Source: an uncultured Acidimicrobiales bacterium (GTDB taxonomy: Bacteria; Actinomycetota; Acidimicrobiia; Acidimicrobiales; SHLQ01). Taken from it: a stretch of 64,000 bases of DNA. The translations under genes were made by a program, and so were the position numbers. Positions 17,231 through 25,497 of the stretch are shown one piece after another. Position 1 is the stretch's first letter, and the number at the start of each line of letters is the position of its first letter. The notes under the pieces were generated by a model, which saw nothing but the letters and a program-made list of their open reading frames with translations, was not told where the DNA came from and did no database searches. The stretch is taken from NCBI GenBank assembly GCA_938041035.1, contig CALHYX010000032.1:27874-91873 (forward strand). The letters run 5' to 3'.

Positions 17231-17956
17231 TCAGCCGCCGAGCGCAATGTCGAAGGCATCGGCCCAGGCCACGTAGCCGGTGGCGCTGGGGTGGAAGCGA
17301 TCGACGGCCAGGTGCCGCCGCCGGTCGGCCGCCCGGTCGGTGCTCTCGGCGGCGATCTCGGCCAGGTTGCTCGCAACGTCGGCCACCAGTACCCCGTGGA
17401 CGGGGGCGATCTCGTGCACGAGCACGTTCAGCGACCGGGCGATCATGCTCGACCGGACCTGGGGCAAGGTGGCAAAGACCACCGGACAGGCAAAGTCGCC
17501 GAGGGTCTCGATCAGCGTCGTGAGTTCGCGGCGAAGGCGCACGAGGTTGGGTGTGCTCATGGCATCGTTGGTGCCGACGGTGCAGGTCAGCAGGGCCGGG
17601 GCGACGTCGAGTTCGGCCAATCGGTCCAGTTGGTCGCCGAGGACATCGCCGATCACGGCACCGGCGACCGAGAGGTTCACGATGCCGTAGTCCTCGCCGC
17701 GCTCCTGGAGGCGGCCGGCGAGTTGGCCGACGTAGCCGTCGAACGGGTCGTCGGCGCCGACCCCCTGGGCGGTCGAGTCGCCGAGCGCAACCCAGATCGG
17801 CTTGGTGCCCCGCACGGCGTCTGCATTCTGGTCGTGCCACGTCGAGGCGTGGACGGGAATGTCGCCGACGACCTGGCGCACGCCCGGCAGGAAGAGTCCG
17901 CCGATGCGGGCGAGGTAGCCGGGCTGGTAGTCGGGGGGAGGGGAGAGTTCGGTCAT
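17231..17956 (-). CDS. SGNH/GDSL hydrolase
   Basis: 241 residues, cytoplasmic. Block I GDS with the nucleophile Ser (VALGDSTAQGVG), block III GTNDAM, and block V DRFHPSATGY with the Asp-His dyad are all present in order. The family hydrolyses esters of lipids or carbohydrates; the substrate is not deducible. Lies upstream of the crotonase gene (48 bp), same strand, so it could share its transcript. Confidence 0.88.
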   Translation of the reverse strand: MTELSPPPDYQPGYLARIGGLFLPGVRQVVGDIPVHASTWHDQNADAVRGTKPIWVALGDSTAQGVGADDPFDGYVGQLAGRLQERGEDYGIVNLSVAGAVIGDVLGDQLDRLAELDVAPALLTCTVGTNDAMSTPNLVRLRRELTTLIETLGDFACPVVFATLPQVRSSMIARSLNVLVHEIAPVHGVLVADVASNLAEIAAESTDRAADRRRHLAVDRFHPSATGYVAWADAFDIALGG

Positions 17957-18027
17957 TGCGACGAAGAGGTTCGGTTCTCGAAAGCTGGGGGGAGTGGTTT
18001 CGGTGAGGTTATGCCGCGATTAACGCA

Positions 18028-18039
18028 TACCATCGCCGT
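18028..18039 (+). promoter_or_regulatory. Candidate leaderless -10 box for nfuA
   Basis: TACCAT, then 6 nt, then ATG at 18040; no Shine-Dalgarno. Confidence 0.45.
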
Positions 18040-18690
18040 ATGAGCACAGATACGAGTGTGGACGCCACGACCGAATCCTCGCCAACCCGCATTCTCGACG
18101 TCACGCCCGAAGCGCTGGAGAAGGTCCTCGAGATCCGGAGCGGCGAGGACGACGCCGACACGCTGGCCCTGCGCGTCGAAGTCGTCGGTGTCGCGGGTGT
18201 GGAGTACCAGTACGACCTGGCGTTCGAGCCGATCGCCGAAGCCACCGACGACGACTTCGTCTACGCGATCGACGACCTTCAGATCATGATCCCGACCGAC
18301 AGCACCGAACGCCTGGCCGGGTCGACGCTCGCACTGCCGAGCAACCCGGCGCAGCAGGGGCTGGTTATCCGCAACCCCAACCGGCCGGACCCGCTCGGCG
18401 ACATCGGCGATCTCGAACTCACCGGCGAAACCGCCGAGAAGGTGCAACAGCTTCTCGATGCCCGCATCAATCCCATGCTCGCCAGTCACGGCGGCTTCGC
18501 GACGCTGCGCGGGGTCGAGGGCTCGGTCGTCTACGTCACGATGGGCGGCGGTTGCCAGGGTTGCTCCATGAGCGCCATGACCCTGACCGAGGGGATCCGC
18601 ACCGCGATACTGCAGCACATTCCCGAGGTCACCGAGGTGGTCGACGCCACCGACCACGACGCCGGCGAGAACCCGTACTACGACAACTGA
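18040..18690 (+). CDS. nfuA: NfuA-type iron-sulfur cluster carrier
   Basis: 216 residues. The C-terminal NifU domain (about 130-200) has the cluster ligands C172 and C175 in GGGCQGCSMS. It would deliver 4Fe-4S clusters to apo-proteins. The N-terminal half (18-105) resembles the A-type (IscA/HesB) fold, LDVTPEALEKVLEI, but I see none of the three conserved cysteines, as in the degenerate domain of E. coli NfuA. Divergent from the SGNH gene. Confidence 0.88.
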   Translation: MSTDTSVDATTESSPTRILDVTPEALEKVLEIRSGEDDADTLALRVEVVGVAGVEYQYDLAFEPIAEATDDDFVYAIDDLQIMIPTDSTERLAGSTLALPSNPAQQGLVIRNPNRPDPLGDIGDLELTGETAEKVQQLLDARINPMLASHGGFATLRGVEGSVVYVTMGGGCQGCSMSAMTLTEGIRTAILQHIPEVTEVVDATDHDAGENPYYDN

Positions 18691-18738
18691 CGTCGTTGGG
18701 CCGGAGGGGGGCGCGGATGGCGCCGCCCGAGCGCCGTC

Positions 18739-18750
18739 TAACGTTGGCCC
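18739..18750 (+). promoter_or_regulatory. Candidate leaderless -10 box for the lipoprotein at 18751
   Basis: TAACGT, then 6 nt, then ATG at 18751. Confidence 0.4.
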
Positions 18751-19431
18751 ATGTCGGGTTTCACCCGCCCCCGGGCCGCCGTCGCGATGACTGCCGTAAC
18801 GGTGGTTCTCGCCGCGTGTTCCGGCGGCGGGGCTGACGAGGTGCTGACCGAGAGCGTTGCGAGCTCGACCTCGGCCGCGACCTCGGCCACCACTACGACG
18901 GTCTCGGCGGAATCGTTGATCACGGCCGCGCCGTTTCCGTCCATTCCGTCCACCGCGGCACCGTCGGTCCCCTCCACTGCCCCCGCCGACGCGGCACCGG
19001 TCGTCGCGGGGACCGAGGCCGAGTCGCCTCGGCCAACGTTCCCTACCACCGACGTCGACGCCATCCGCATCGTCGCCGAGCAGGTGGTGGCGGGAACGAC
19101 GTTCGAGCCTGCGTATTTCGCAGCCGGCGAGTTGTTGCGGACCGAGTTCGAGCAAACCCGCGAGCTGGCACCGATTCCGTTCGAGACCACCACGGCGACG
19201 GTGATGCAGATCGATTTCGTCACCGACCGGATCGCCACGGTGGGGATCGCGCTGAACTGGGCGGCCTCGGACGATCAGCTGGTCCTGCCCCAACAGCGGG
19301 TCGATGATCCCGGCGCGTGGGGTATCTCCTATGACCTGTTCAAAGAAGATGACGGCCGTTGGGTGGTCGGTAGCGAGTCCTGGTGTGCGTTGGCGTCGGC
19401 TATCGGTGTGGTCTGCGACCTGACGTCGTAA
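18751..19431 (+). CDS. Hypothetical lipoprotein
   Basis: 226 residues. Lipoprotein signal peptide with lipobox VLAAC at about residue 28, then a Ser/Thr/Ala/Pro-rich stalk to about residue 90, then a compact C-terminal domain of about 130 residues (TFEPAYFAAGELLRTEF, DRIATVGIALNW) ending with WCALASAIGVVC, a probable disulfide. No known family recognised. Convergent with dxs, 16 bp apart. Confidence 0.65.
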   Translation: MSGFTRPRAAVAMTAVTVVLAACSGGGADEVLTESVASSTSAATSATTTTVSAESLITAAPFPSIPSTAAPSVPSTAPADAAPVVAGTEAESPRPTFPTTDVDAIRIVAEQVVAGTTFEPAYFAAGELLRTEFEQTRELAPIPFETTTATVMQIDFVTDRIATVGIALNWAASDDQLVLPQQRVDDPGAWGISYDLFKEDDGRWVVGSESWCALASAIGVVCDLTS

Positions 19432-19447
19432 CGCCGGCCGATGGCGA

Positions 19448-21286
19448 TCAGCGGTCGAGCAGGGTACGCACGGTGGCGGCAATACCGTCGGCGTCGAGGC
19501 CGAGGTCGGCGAAGATCTCGGCCGGCGTGCCGTGCGGGATGTACTGCTCGGGGACGCCGAGCACCTTGACCCGAGTCGACGCGTTGCGGTCGTCGAGCGC
19601 GATGCGCACGGCGGCTCCGGCGCCGCCGTTTCGCAGCCCGTCCTCGACCGTGACCACCAACGGCTGATCGGCCAGCGAGTCGAGCATCGATTCGTCGAGC
19701 GGCATCACCGCACGCGGGTCCCACACGGTTGCCTCGATGCCGCCTTCGGCAAGGGCCTCGGCCGCGTCGACGCAGTGGTTGAACATCGTGCCGACTCCGA
19801 CGAGGCAAACGTCGCCGCCCTCGCGCGCCCGGCGGGCCCGGAGGCCGCTGCCGACGTGGGATTCGGGCACGCTCGGGGCCGGGTTGCGCGACCACCGGAT
19901 GGCGACTGGACCGCTGGTCAGGTGCTCGACCGCATCGGTGAGCATGGTCTGGAGTTCCTGGTACGACGAAGGAGCGAGCACCGTCATGCCCGGGACCTTG
20001 GTGAGCAACACCATGTCGAGAACACCGTGATGGGAGGGTCCGTCGGGCCCGGTGATACCGGCTCGGTCGAGACAAAAGATCACCGGTTGCTCATGCAGTC
20101 CGACGTCGAGATTGACCTGGTCGAACGCGCGGGTGAGGAAGGTCGAGTACAGCGCCACGACCGGGCGGAGACCGCCCATTGCCATGCCCGAGGCGGCGGT
20201 GACGGCGTGCTGTTCGGCGATGCCGACGTCGAAGCACCGGTCGGGAAACCGCTCGCCGAAGGCGAGGACTCCGGTGGAGTCCGGCATGGCGGCGGTGATG
20301 GCGACCAATTCGGGGTGCTCTTCGCCGAGCTTCAACAGGGTCTCGGTGAACGCCGCGGTGTAGCTGCCGGGTTTGATCGACCCGGTGTCGTGCATGTTCT
20401 TGATCGGGTCGTTCTCCGCCGGCGCGTAGCCACGACCTTTCTGGGTCATCACGTGGACGACGACCGGCCCCTCGAACTTGGTCGCGTTGGTGAGAGCCTG
20501 CTCGAGCCCGCGGATGTCGTGGCCGTCGAACGGGCCGAGGTATTTCACACCGAGGTCCTCGAAGAACGCCGGCGGTTCCCACATCTCCCGAATGGCCGCC
20601 TTGGTGGCGCTGATGCCGCGCTCGAGTTGCTCGCCCGCCCACGGGATGTTCTCGGCGATTTTTTCGAAGCGGGCCTGGCGCCGCATATAGACGGGGTTGG
20701 ATCGAATCTGTACGAGGCTCTGGCTCAGGTGGGAGACGGTCGGTGCGTAGCTGCGGCCGTTGTCGTTCAAGACGATCGTGACGTTGCGCCCGCTGTGCCC
20801 GAGGTTATTGAGCCCTTCGAAGGCCATACCGCCGGTCATCGACCCGTCGCCGATCACCGCCACGATGCGACGGCCGTCGCCGGCCTCGGCCTCCTGGGCG
20901 GTGGCGAGACCATGGGCGTACGACAGCACGGTCGACGCGTGCGAATTCTCGATCCAGTCGTGCTCGGACTCCTCGGTGCTCGGGTATCCCGAGAGGCCAC
21001 CGCGCTCTCGTAGCCGGCCGAAGCTCTCCCGGCGACCGGTGAGCATCTTGTGCACGTAGGCCTGGTGACCGGTGTCCCACAGCAGGATGTCGCGGGGCGA
21101 GTCGAAGATGCGATGCAGGGCAATCGACAATTCGACGACACCGAGGTTGGACCCGAGGTGTCCTCCGGCGGCCGACCGGGACACCGCATCGACGATGAAC
21201 GTGCGAATCTCGGTCGACAACAGATCGAGTTCGTCGTAGTCGAGTTCGCGGAGGTCGGCCGGTTCGTCGATCTTTTCGAGGTACAT
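19448..21286 (-). CDS. dxs: 1-deoxy-D-xylulose-5-phosphate synthase
   Basis: 612 residues. First enzyme of the MEP isoprenoid pathway, condensing pyruvate and glyceraldehyde 3-phosphate with thiamine diphosphate. The N-terminal diphosphate motif GDGSMTGGMAFEGLNN is followed by the NDN loop. LDRAGITGPDGPSHHG is the DXS-specific transketolase motif, and the C-terminal transketolase domain is complete. Start LEKIDEPADLRELDYDELDLL is standard for the family. Transcribed alone, leftward. Confidence 0.96.
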   Translation of the reverse strand: MYLEKIDEPADLRELDYDELDLLSTEIRTFIVDAVSRSAAGGHLGSNLGVVELSIALHRIFDSPRDILLWDTGHQAYVHKMLTGRRESFGRLRERGGLSGYPSTEESEHDWIENSHASTVLSYAHGLATAQEAEAGDGRRIVAVIGDGSMTGGMAFEGLNNLGHSGRNVTIVLNDNGRSYAPTVSHLSQSLVQIRSNPVYMRRQARFEKIAENIPWAGEQLERGISATKAAIREMWEPPAFFEDLGVKYLGPFDGHDIRGLEQALTNATKFEGPVVVHVMTQKGRGYAPAENDPIKNMHDTGSIKPGSYTAAFTETLLKLGEEHPELVAITAAMPDSTGVLAFGERFPDRCFDVGIAEQHAVTAASGMAMGGLRPVVALYSTFLTRAFDQVNLDVGLHEQPVIFCLDRAGITGPDGPSHHGVLDMVLLTKVPGMTVLAPSSYQELQTMLTDAVEHLTSGPVAIRWSRNPAPSVPESHVGSGLRARRAREGGDVCLVGVGTMFNHCVDAAEALAEGGIEATVWDPRAVMPLDESMLDSLADQPLVVTVEDGLRNGGAGAAVRIALDDRNASTRVKVLGVPEQYIPHGTPAEIFADLGLDADGIAATVRTLLDR

Positions 21287-21391
21287 CTTCAGGTCGTTTC
21301 TCGAGCGTTACCGAGGTTGCCCCACGGTAACCGCTGGCGGTGGTCAGGTCCCTCACAGGCGACGGATATCTGGTGAAGATGCCGTGCAGAC

Positions 21392-21447
21392 GGGGTCATC
21401 GTGCTGGGGTCATCGTGCTGGGGTCATCGGGCTGGGGTCATCGGGCA
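21392..21447 (+). repeat. 14-bp tandem repeat, 4 copies, spanning the PAP2 stop
   Basis: GGGGTCATCGTGCT units at 21392, 21406, 21420 and 21434 (the last two have G/T changes). The stop of the gene at 21410 lies inside the array. Because 14 is not a multiple of 3, a change in copy number would change the C-terminus. Confidence 0.9.
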
Positions 21448-22252
21448 TGTCGGGCACGTCGTCGACCAGGGGTGGTGTCGGTTCGGCCTCGGCGCGGCGT
21501 TCGCCGAGGTGGTCGATTGTGGCGGCGGCGAGGGCACCGACCCCGAGCACCACCAACCCGCCGACGGCGTCGATCCAGTAGTGGTTGCCGGTGACGACGA
21601 TCGCGAACAGGGTGAGCACCGGATAGGCCGCACTGGCGGCGCGGCCCAGCGGGTTGCGCACGGTGGGCACGAGGGCCACGGCGCAGAACATCGCCCACGC
21701 GAAGTGCAGGCTCGGCATAGCGGCGTACTGGTTCGAGACCTCCTGCATGGTGCCGGAGTCAAACGACCACAACCCGCCGACGGTCGCCAGCGTGTCGACG
21801 AACTCATACTCCGCTCCGCCGAGGTCGGCGGCCCCGTACGGAGGCCCGGCGGCCAACAGGCGCGGGGGCATCAACGGGAAGCTGCTGAAACCGGCGAGGG
21901 CGCTCAGGGTCATCGCCGCGAACATGTTGCGGTAGCGCCGATAGCGGTCGGGGAAGCGTCGGTACAGCCAGACGAGGGCAAAGATGGTCACGAGGAAGTG
22001 GAGGCTGCCGTAGAACACGTTCCAGCTCCAGAGAAACCAGTCGTGGTCGACGAACGCGGCCTGGAGATCCTCCTCGAAGAACAGGCCCATGCGTTGTTCG
22101 AGTTCGATCACCCGTTCGGCGTTGGCGAACGCGGTCTCGGGCTCGACACTCGCGGAACCGAACTCGTTGCGCAGGTAGGTGTACGCGGCGTAGCCACCGA
22201 GCACGAGCGCCATCTCGCGCCACCACCGCAGCGGGCGTTTCGGAGCCGCCAC
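21410..22252 (-). CDS. PAP2-superfamily membrane phosphatase/phosphotransferase
   Basis: 280 residues, about six membrane helices. The PAP2 signature is split as PPRL(L), MPSLHFAWAMF with the catalytic His, and VVTGNHYWIDAVGG with the second His and Asp. The N-terminal half (ELEQRMGLFFEEDLQAAF, WNVFYGSLHFLVTI) matches the inositol-phosphorylceramide-synthase-like subgroup found in actinomycetes, so it may act on lipid-linked phosphates such as polyprenyl or inositol lipids. The C-terminal tail (VPDMPDDPSPMTPAR) is partly encoded by a 14-bp repeat. Confidence 0.85.
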   Translation of the reverse strand: MAAPKRPLRWWREMALVLGGYAAYTYLRNEFGSASVEPETAFANAERVIELEQRMGLFFEEDLQAAFVDHDWFLWSWNVFYGSLHFLVTIFALVWLYRRFPDRYRRYRNMFAAMTLSALAGFSSFPLMPPRLLAAGPPYGAADLGGAEYEFVDTLATVGGLWSFDSGTMQEVSNQYAAMPSLHFAWAMFCAVALVPTVRNPLGRAASAAYPVLTLFAIVVTGNHYWIDAVGGLVVLGVGALAAATIDHLGERRAEAEPTPPLVDDVPDMPDDPSPMTPAR

Positions 22253-22255
22253 CGG

Positions 22256-22633
22256 CTAGCTGGTCCGGTCGAGGAACCGCTGTCGGTCGATCACCACGCG
22301 CGTTACCCGGCCCACCGCGATCGGGCCGCGGCCATCCTCGGCGGTCACCGTGAAGGTGAGTCGGGCCCCGTCGATGCGGGCGAGTACCGCTTTCGCGGTG
22401 ACGACGGCCCCCACCGCCGTCGGCTGCACGTGATCGATCGCCACCCGCATGCCGACCGAGGTCTCGCCGACGCCCAAATGGTCGGACACGACCGCGACGC
22501 TGGCCTCTTCGCACCAGGCCAGAACACGAGGTGTCGACAGAACCGGTACATCGCCGGAGTTGAACGCGGCCGCCGTGTCGCCCTCGCTCACGGTGTGCGA
22601 CACCGTGGCCTGTAGACCCGTTTCCAGAGACAC
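22256..22633 (-). CDS. Thioesterase (FlK-like hotdog fold)
   Basis: 125 residues. Hotdog thioesterase of the fluoroacetyl-CoA-thioesterase-like group: FNSGDVPVLSTPRVLAWCEEAS carries the Thr and Glu of the family, and LGVGETSVGMRVAIDHVQPTAVG the central hotdog helix and His. Likely hydrolyses small acyl-CoA thioesters. A much longer antisense frame extends upstream but is spurious. Start is the GTG at 22633, preceded by TATCGT 7 nt upstream. The gene abuts the PAP2 gene by 3 bp. Confidence 0.8.
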   Translation of the reverse strand: MSLETGLQATVSHTVSEGDTAAAFNSGDVPVLSTPRVLAWCEEASVAVVSDHLGVGETSVGMRVAIDHVQPTAVGAVVTAKAVLARIDGARLTFTVTAEDGRGPIAVGRVTRVVIDRQRFLDRTS

Positions 22634-22646
22634 GGCGGGTACGATA
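22634..22646 (-). promoter_or_regulatory. Candidate leaderless -10 box for the thioesterase
   Basis: Minus strand TATCGT, then 7 nt, then GTG at 22633. Confidence 0.4.
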
Positions 22647-22667
22647 AGCCCAACTTCTGACCAGCGC

Positions 22668-22724
22668 CAACACTGCTCACAACACCGCTGACAACACCGC
22701 TCACAACACCGCTCACAACACTGC
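22668..22724 (+). repeat. 12-bp tandem repeat, about 4.7 copies, between divergent genes
   Basis: CAACACCGCTCA units start at 22668, 22680, 22692, 22704 and 22716 (partial). The array lies between the divergent thioesterase and tldD starts, so it lies in or beside the promoter or leader of tldD. Confidence 0.9.
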
Positions 22725-22744
22725 AGAAAGAAAGACAGGCCGTC

Positions 22745-24160
22745 ATGACCGAATCCCTGCTCGTCGACGAACCGGTGGTGGCCGCCGCCCTCGACCGGGC
22801 CCTTCGCACCGGCGGAGAGTTCGCCGAGGTCTTCGTCGAGGACAAGCGGTCCTCGTCGGGCCTCCTGGACGACGGCAAGGTCGAGGAGCTCACGTCCGGG
22901 CGCGACCGCGGCGCCGGCATCCGGGTGGTCGTCGGCGAATCCACCGGGTTTGCCCACACCGCGGACCTGTCCGAGGCCGGGCTGTTGGCCGCTGCTGAGG
23001 CCGCCGCGGCGGCGGCCCGCGGGGGCAGCGGTGGCGTGACCCGGGTCGATCTCGACCGCACGCCCACCTCGCCCGCTCCGATCGAGACCTATCCCGAGGC
23101 CGTCGCCAAGGCGACCAAGGTCGGTCTGCTCACCCAGGCCGACGAAGCCGCCCGCTCCGCCGAGGGCAATGCGGCCGGATCCATCGCCCAGGTGATGGCG
23201 CGCTATGGCGACAGCCGGCGCCGGATCCAGGTCGCCAACTCCGACGGTCTGCTCGCCACCGACGACCAGGTGAAGACGTTGTTCTCGGTCTCGTGCGTCG
23301 CCGTGGGCGATTCCGGCATGCAGACCGGCCGCGAGAGCCGAGGCCACACCATTGGCTTCGAACTGTTCGACCGCTACGACGTGGAGGAATTGGCCCGCTC
23401 TGCGGCGCAGCGAGCGCTCACCAAGCTCCAGGCTCGTCCCGCGCCGAGCGGGGCCATGCCCGTCGTCGTCGGCCCCGGTGGCGGCGGTGTCTTGTTCCAC
23501 GAGGCGTGCGGCCATGGCCTCGAAGCCGATCTGGTCGCCAAGTCCGCCTCCGTCTTCGCCGGACGCGTCGGCGAACTGGTGGCCTCGCCTTCGGTCACCC
23601 TGATCGACGACGGCACCATGGGCGGCGAGTGGGGCCATTTCGCCATCGACGACGAAGGCCGGCCGGCCCAGCGCAACGTGTTGATCCAGGACGGCATCCT
23701 CACCGACTACATGTGGGACCACCTGCGCGCTCGCAAAGAGGGCCGTCCGAGTTCGGGCAACGGTCGCCGCGAGAGCTACAAGCACCTGCCGATGGTGCGC
23801 ATGACCAACACCTACATCGCCAACGGATCCGACACGCCGGCCGACATCATCGCGTCGACTCCGAACGGCGTGTACGTGAAACAACTCGGCGGCGGCCAGG
23901 TCAACACCGCCACCGGCGACTTCGTGTTCGGTATGACCGAGGCCTACCTCATCACCGACGGTGAGATCGGCGAGCCGTTGCGCGAGGGCAACCTCATCGG
24001 CAACGGCCCCGAGGTGCTCACTCGCATCGACGCCCTGGGCAACGACTTCGCCATGGGTTCGCCCGGCACCTGTGGCAAAGACGGCCAGGGGGTACCGGTC
24101 GGCGACGGTACGCCGACCCTGCGGGTCGAGAGCCTGACCATCGGCGGCACCGCGGCGTGA
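22745..24160 (+). CDS. tldD: TldD zinc metalloprotease subunit
   Basis: 471 residues. TldD/TldE heterodimers are zinc proteases that degrade unfolded peptides and process leader peptides of some RiPPs and antitoxins. The metal site HEACGH (H252, E253, H257; HExxxH) is intact, followed by the family motifs GLEADLV, DDEGRPAQRNVLI and RRESYKHLPMVRMTNTYI. Probably cytoplasmic. The downstream tldE overlaps it by GTGA, as expected for two subunits of one enzyme. An AG-rich leader lies just upstream, after a 12-bp repeat array. Confidence 0.93.
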   Translation: MTESLLVDEPVVAAALDRALRTGGEFAEVFVEDKRSSSGLLDDGKVEELTSGRDRGAGIRVVVGESTGFAHTADLSEAGLLAAAEAAAAAARGGSGGVTRVDLDRTPTSPAPIETYPEAVAKATKVGLLTQADEAARSAEGNAAGSIAQVMARYGDSRRRIQVANSDGLLATDDQVKTLFSVSCVAVGDSGMQTGRESRGHTIGFELFDRYDVEELARSAAQRALTKLQARPAPSGAMPVVVGPGGGGVLFHEACGHGLEADLVAKSASVFAGRVGELVASPSVTLIDDGTMGGEWGHFAIDDEGRPAQRNVLIQDGILTDYMWDHLRARKEGRPSSGNGRRESYKHLPMVRMTNTYIANGSDTPADIIASTPNGVYVKQLGGGQVNTATGDFVFGMTEAYLITDGEIGEPLREGNLIGNGPEVLTRIDALGNDFAMGSPGTCGKDGQGVPVGDGTPTLRVESLTIGGTAA

Positions 24161-25497
24161 GCGAACTTCTCCAGCTGGTCGAACGGGTCGCCGGTTGGGC
24201 GAACGACGGCGAGCAGATCGAAGCGGTAGGCGTGCGCGGTGGCGACACCGAGGTGCGCGCGTACGACGGCGAGGTCGAGTCGCTGTCGTCGGCCCAGACC
24301 CAGGGTGTCGGTATCCGGGTGATCGCCGATCAGCGCCAGGGGTTCGCCTACGCCGGCACGTTCGACATCGACGTGCTCGAGGAGACGCTCGCCGAGGCGC
24401 GCGACAACGCCACCTTCGGCACGCCCGATGAATTCCTCGGGCTTGCCGAACCCGATGGCGTCGCCCCCGCAGAGCTGGATCTGTTCGACCCCGAAGCATC
24501 GCGGTTCCCCACCGATCGCAAGGTCGACATGGCCCTGGCGCTCGAGCGAGCGGTCCTGGCCGCCGACCCGCGCATCACCGGTATCGAGTCCGCGGAGTTT
24601 GTCGACAGCGAGAGCGAGTCGGCCGTGGCCACCAACACCGGCATCCGGGCCCAGAGCCGCGAGACCAACTGCTACTTGTCGGCGTCCGCGCTCGCCGAGG
24701 AATCCGGCGAAACCCAGACCGGGTTCGGGTTCTCCGTCGGGCGGTCGCCCGAGGGCCTCGACATCGATCGGGCCGCCGCCGACGCCGCGGAACGGGCCAC
24801 CCGCCTGCTCGGCGCGGTCAAGCCGAGTACCGAGCGGCTCACGGTCGTGTTCGATCCCTTCGTCACCGCGCAGTTCCTCGGCATCCTGGGGTTCACGCTC
24901 TCCGGCGAAGCCGTGCTGAAGGGTCGCTCGATGTTTGCCGACCGGCTCGGCGAGGAGGTGGCCTCACCGCTCATCACCTTGACCGATGACCCCACCAACG
25001 TGCAGGCGTTCACCGCAACGACCTCCGACGGCGAGGGCCTGGCCACCCGGCGCAACCCGCTGATCGAGGCGGGTCGTCTGAGCACCTTCGTGCACAACAC
25101 CTACACCGCTCGCCGATCCGGGACCATCTCCACCGGCTCGGCGGTGCGCGGGTACTCGAGCACGCCGACCGTCGGCACCATGGCCGTCTCGCTCTCGCCC
25201 GGCGATCGCAGTCAGGCCGAGCTCATCGCCGATATCGACAACGGACTGCTCGTGCAGGGCGTCGCCGGGCTGCACTCGGGGGTCAACCCGGTGAGCGGCG
25301 ACTTCTCGACCGGTGCCGAGGGCGTGCGCATTCGCAACGGTGCGGTCGCCGAGCCGGTGCGCGAGTTCACCATTGCCTCCACCATCCAACGCATGCTGCA
25401 CGACGTGCAGGCGGTCGGCTCGGATCTGGAATGGCTGCCCATGGCGGCCTCCGGCGTCTCGCTGGTGGTGTCCGACATCACCATGTCCGGCTCGTGA
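24157..25497 (+). CDS. tldE: TldE/PmbA subunit, first copy
   Basis: 446 residues. TldE fold without the HExxxH zinc motif, as expected for the non-catalytic subunit. The N-terminal EVRAYDGEVESLSSAQTQGVGIRVI and C-terminal GLLVQGVAGLHSGVNPVSGDFSTGAEG motifs are typical. GTG at 24157 overlaps the tldD stop and gives the standard N-terminus. It is paralogous to the next gene along its whole length. Confidence 0.92.
   Translation: MSELLQLVERVAGWANDGEQIEAVGVRGGDTEVRAYDGEVESLSSAQTQGVGIRVIADQRQGFAYAGTFDIDVLEETLAEARDNATFGTPDEFLGLAEPDGVAPAELDLFDPEASRFPTDRKVDMALALERAVLAADPRITGIESAEFVDSESESAVATNTGIRAQSRETNCYLSASALAEESGETQTGFGFSVGRSPEGLDIDRAAADAAERATRLLGAVKPSTERLTVVFDPFVTAQFLGILGFTLSGEAVLKGRSMFADRLGEEVASPLITLTDDPTNVQAFTATTSDGEGLATRRNPLIEAGRLSTFVHNTYTARRSGTISTGSAVRGYSSTPTVGTMAVSLSPGDRSQAELIADIDNGLLVQGVAGLHSGVNPVSGDFSTGAEGVRIRNGAVAEPVREFTIASTIQRMLHDVQAVGSDLEWLPMAASGVSLVVSDITMSGS

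Noticed and set aside
22634..24499. Upstream extension of the minus-strand frame that ends in the thioesterase
   Set aside because: The extension is antisense to tldD and tldE and has no family pattern; only the last 125 codons read as a hotdog thioesterase.
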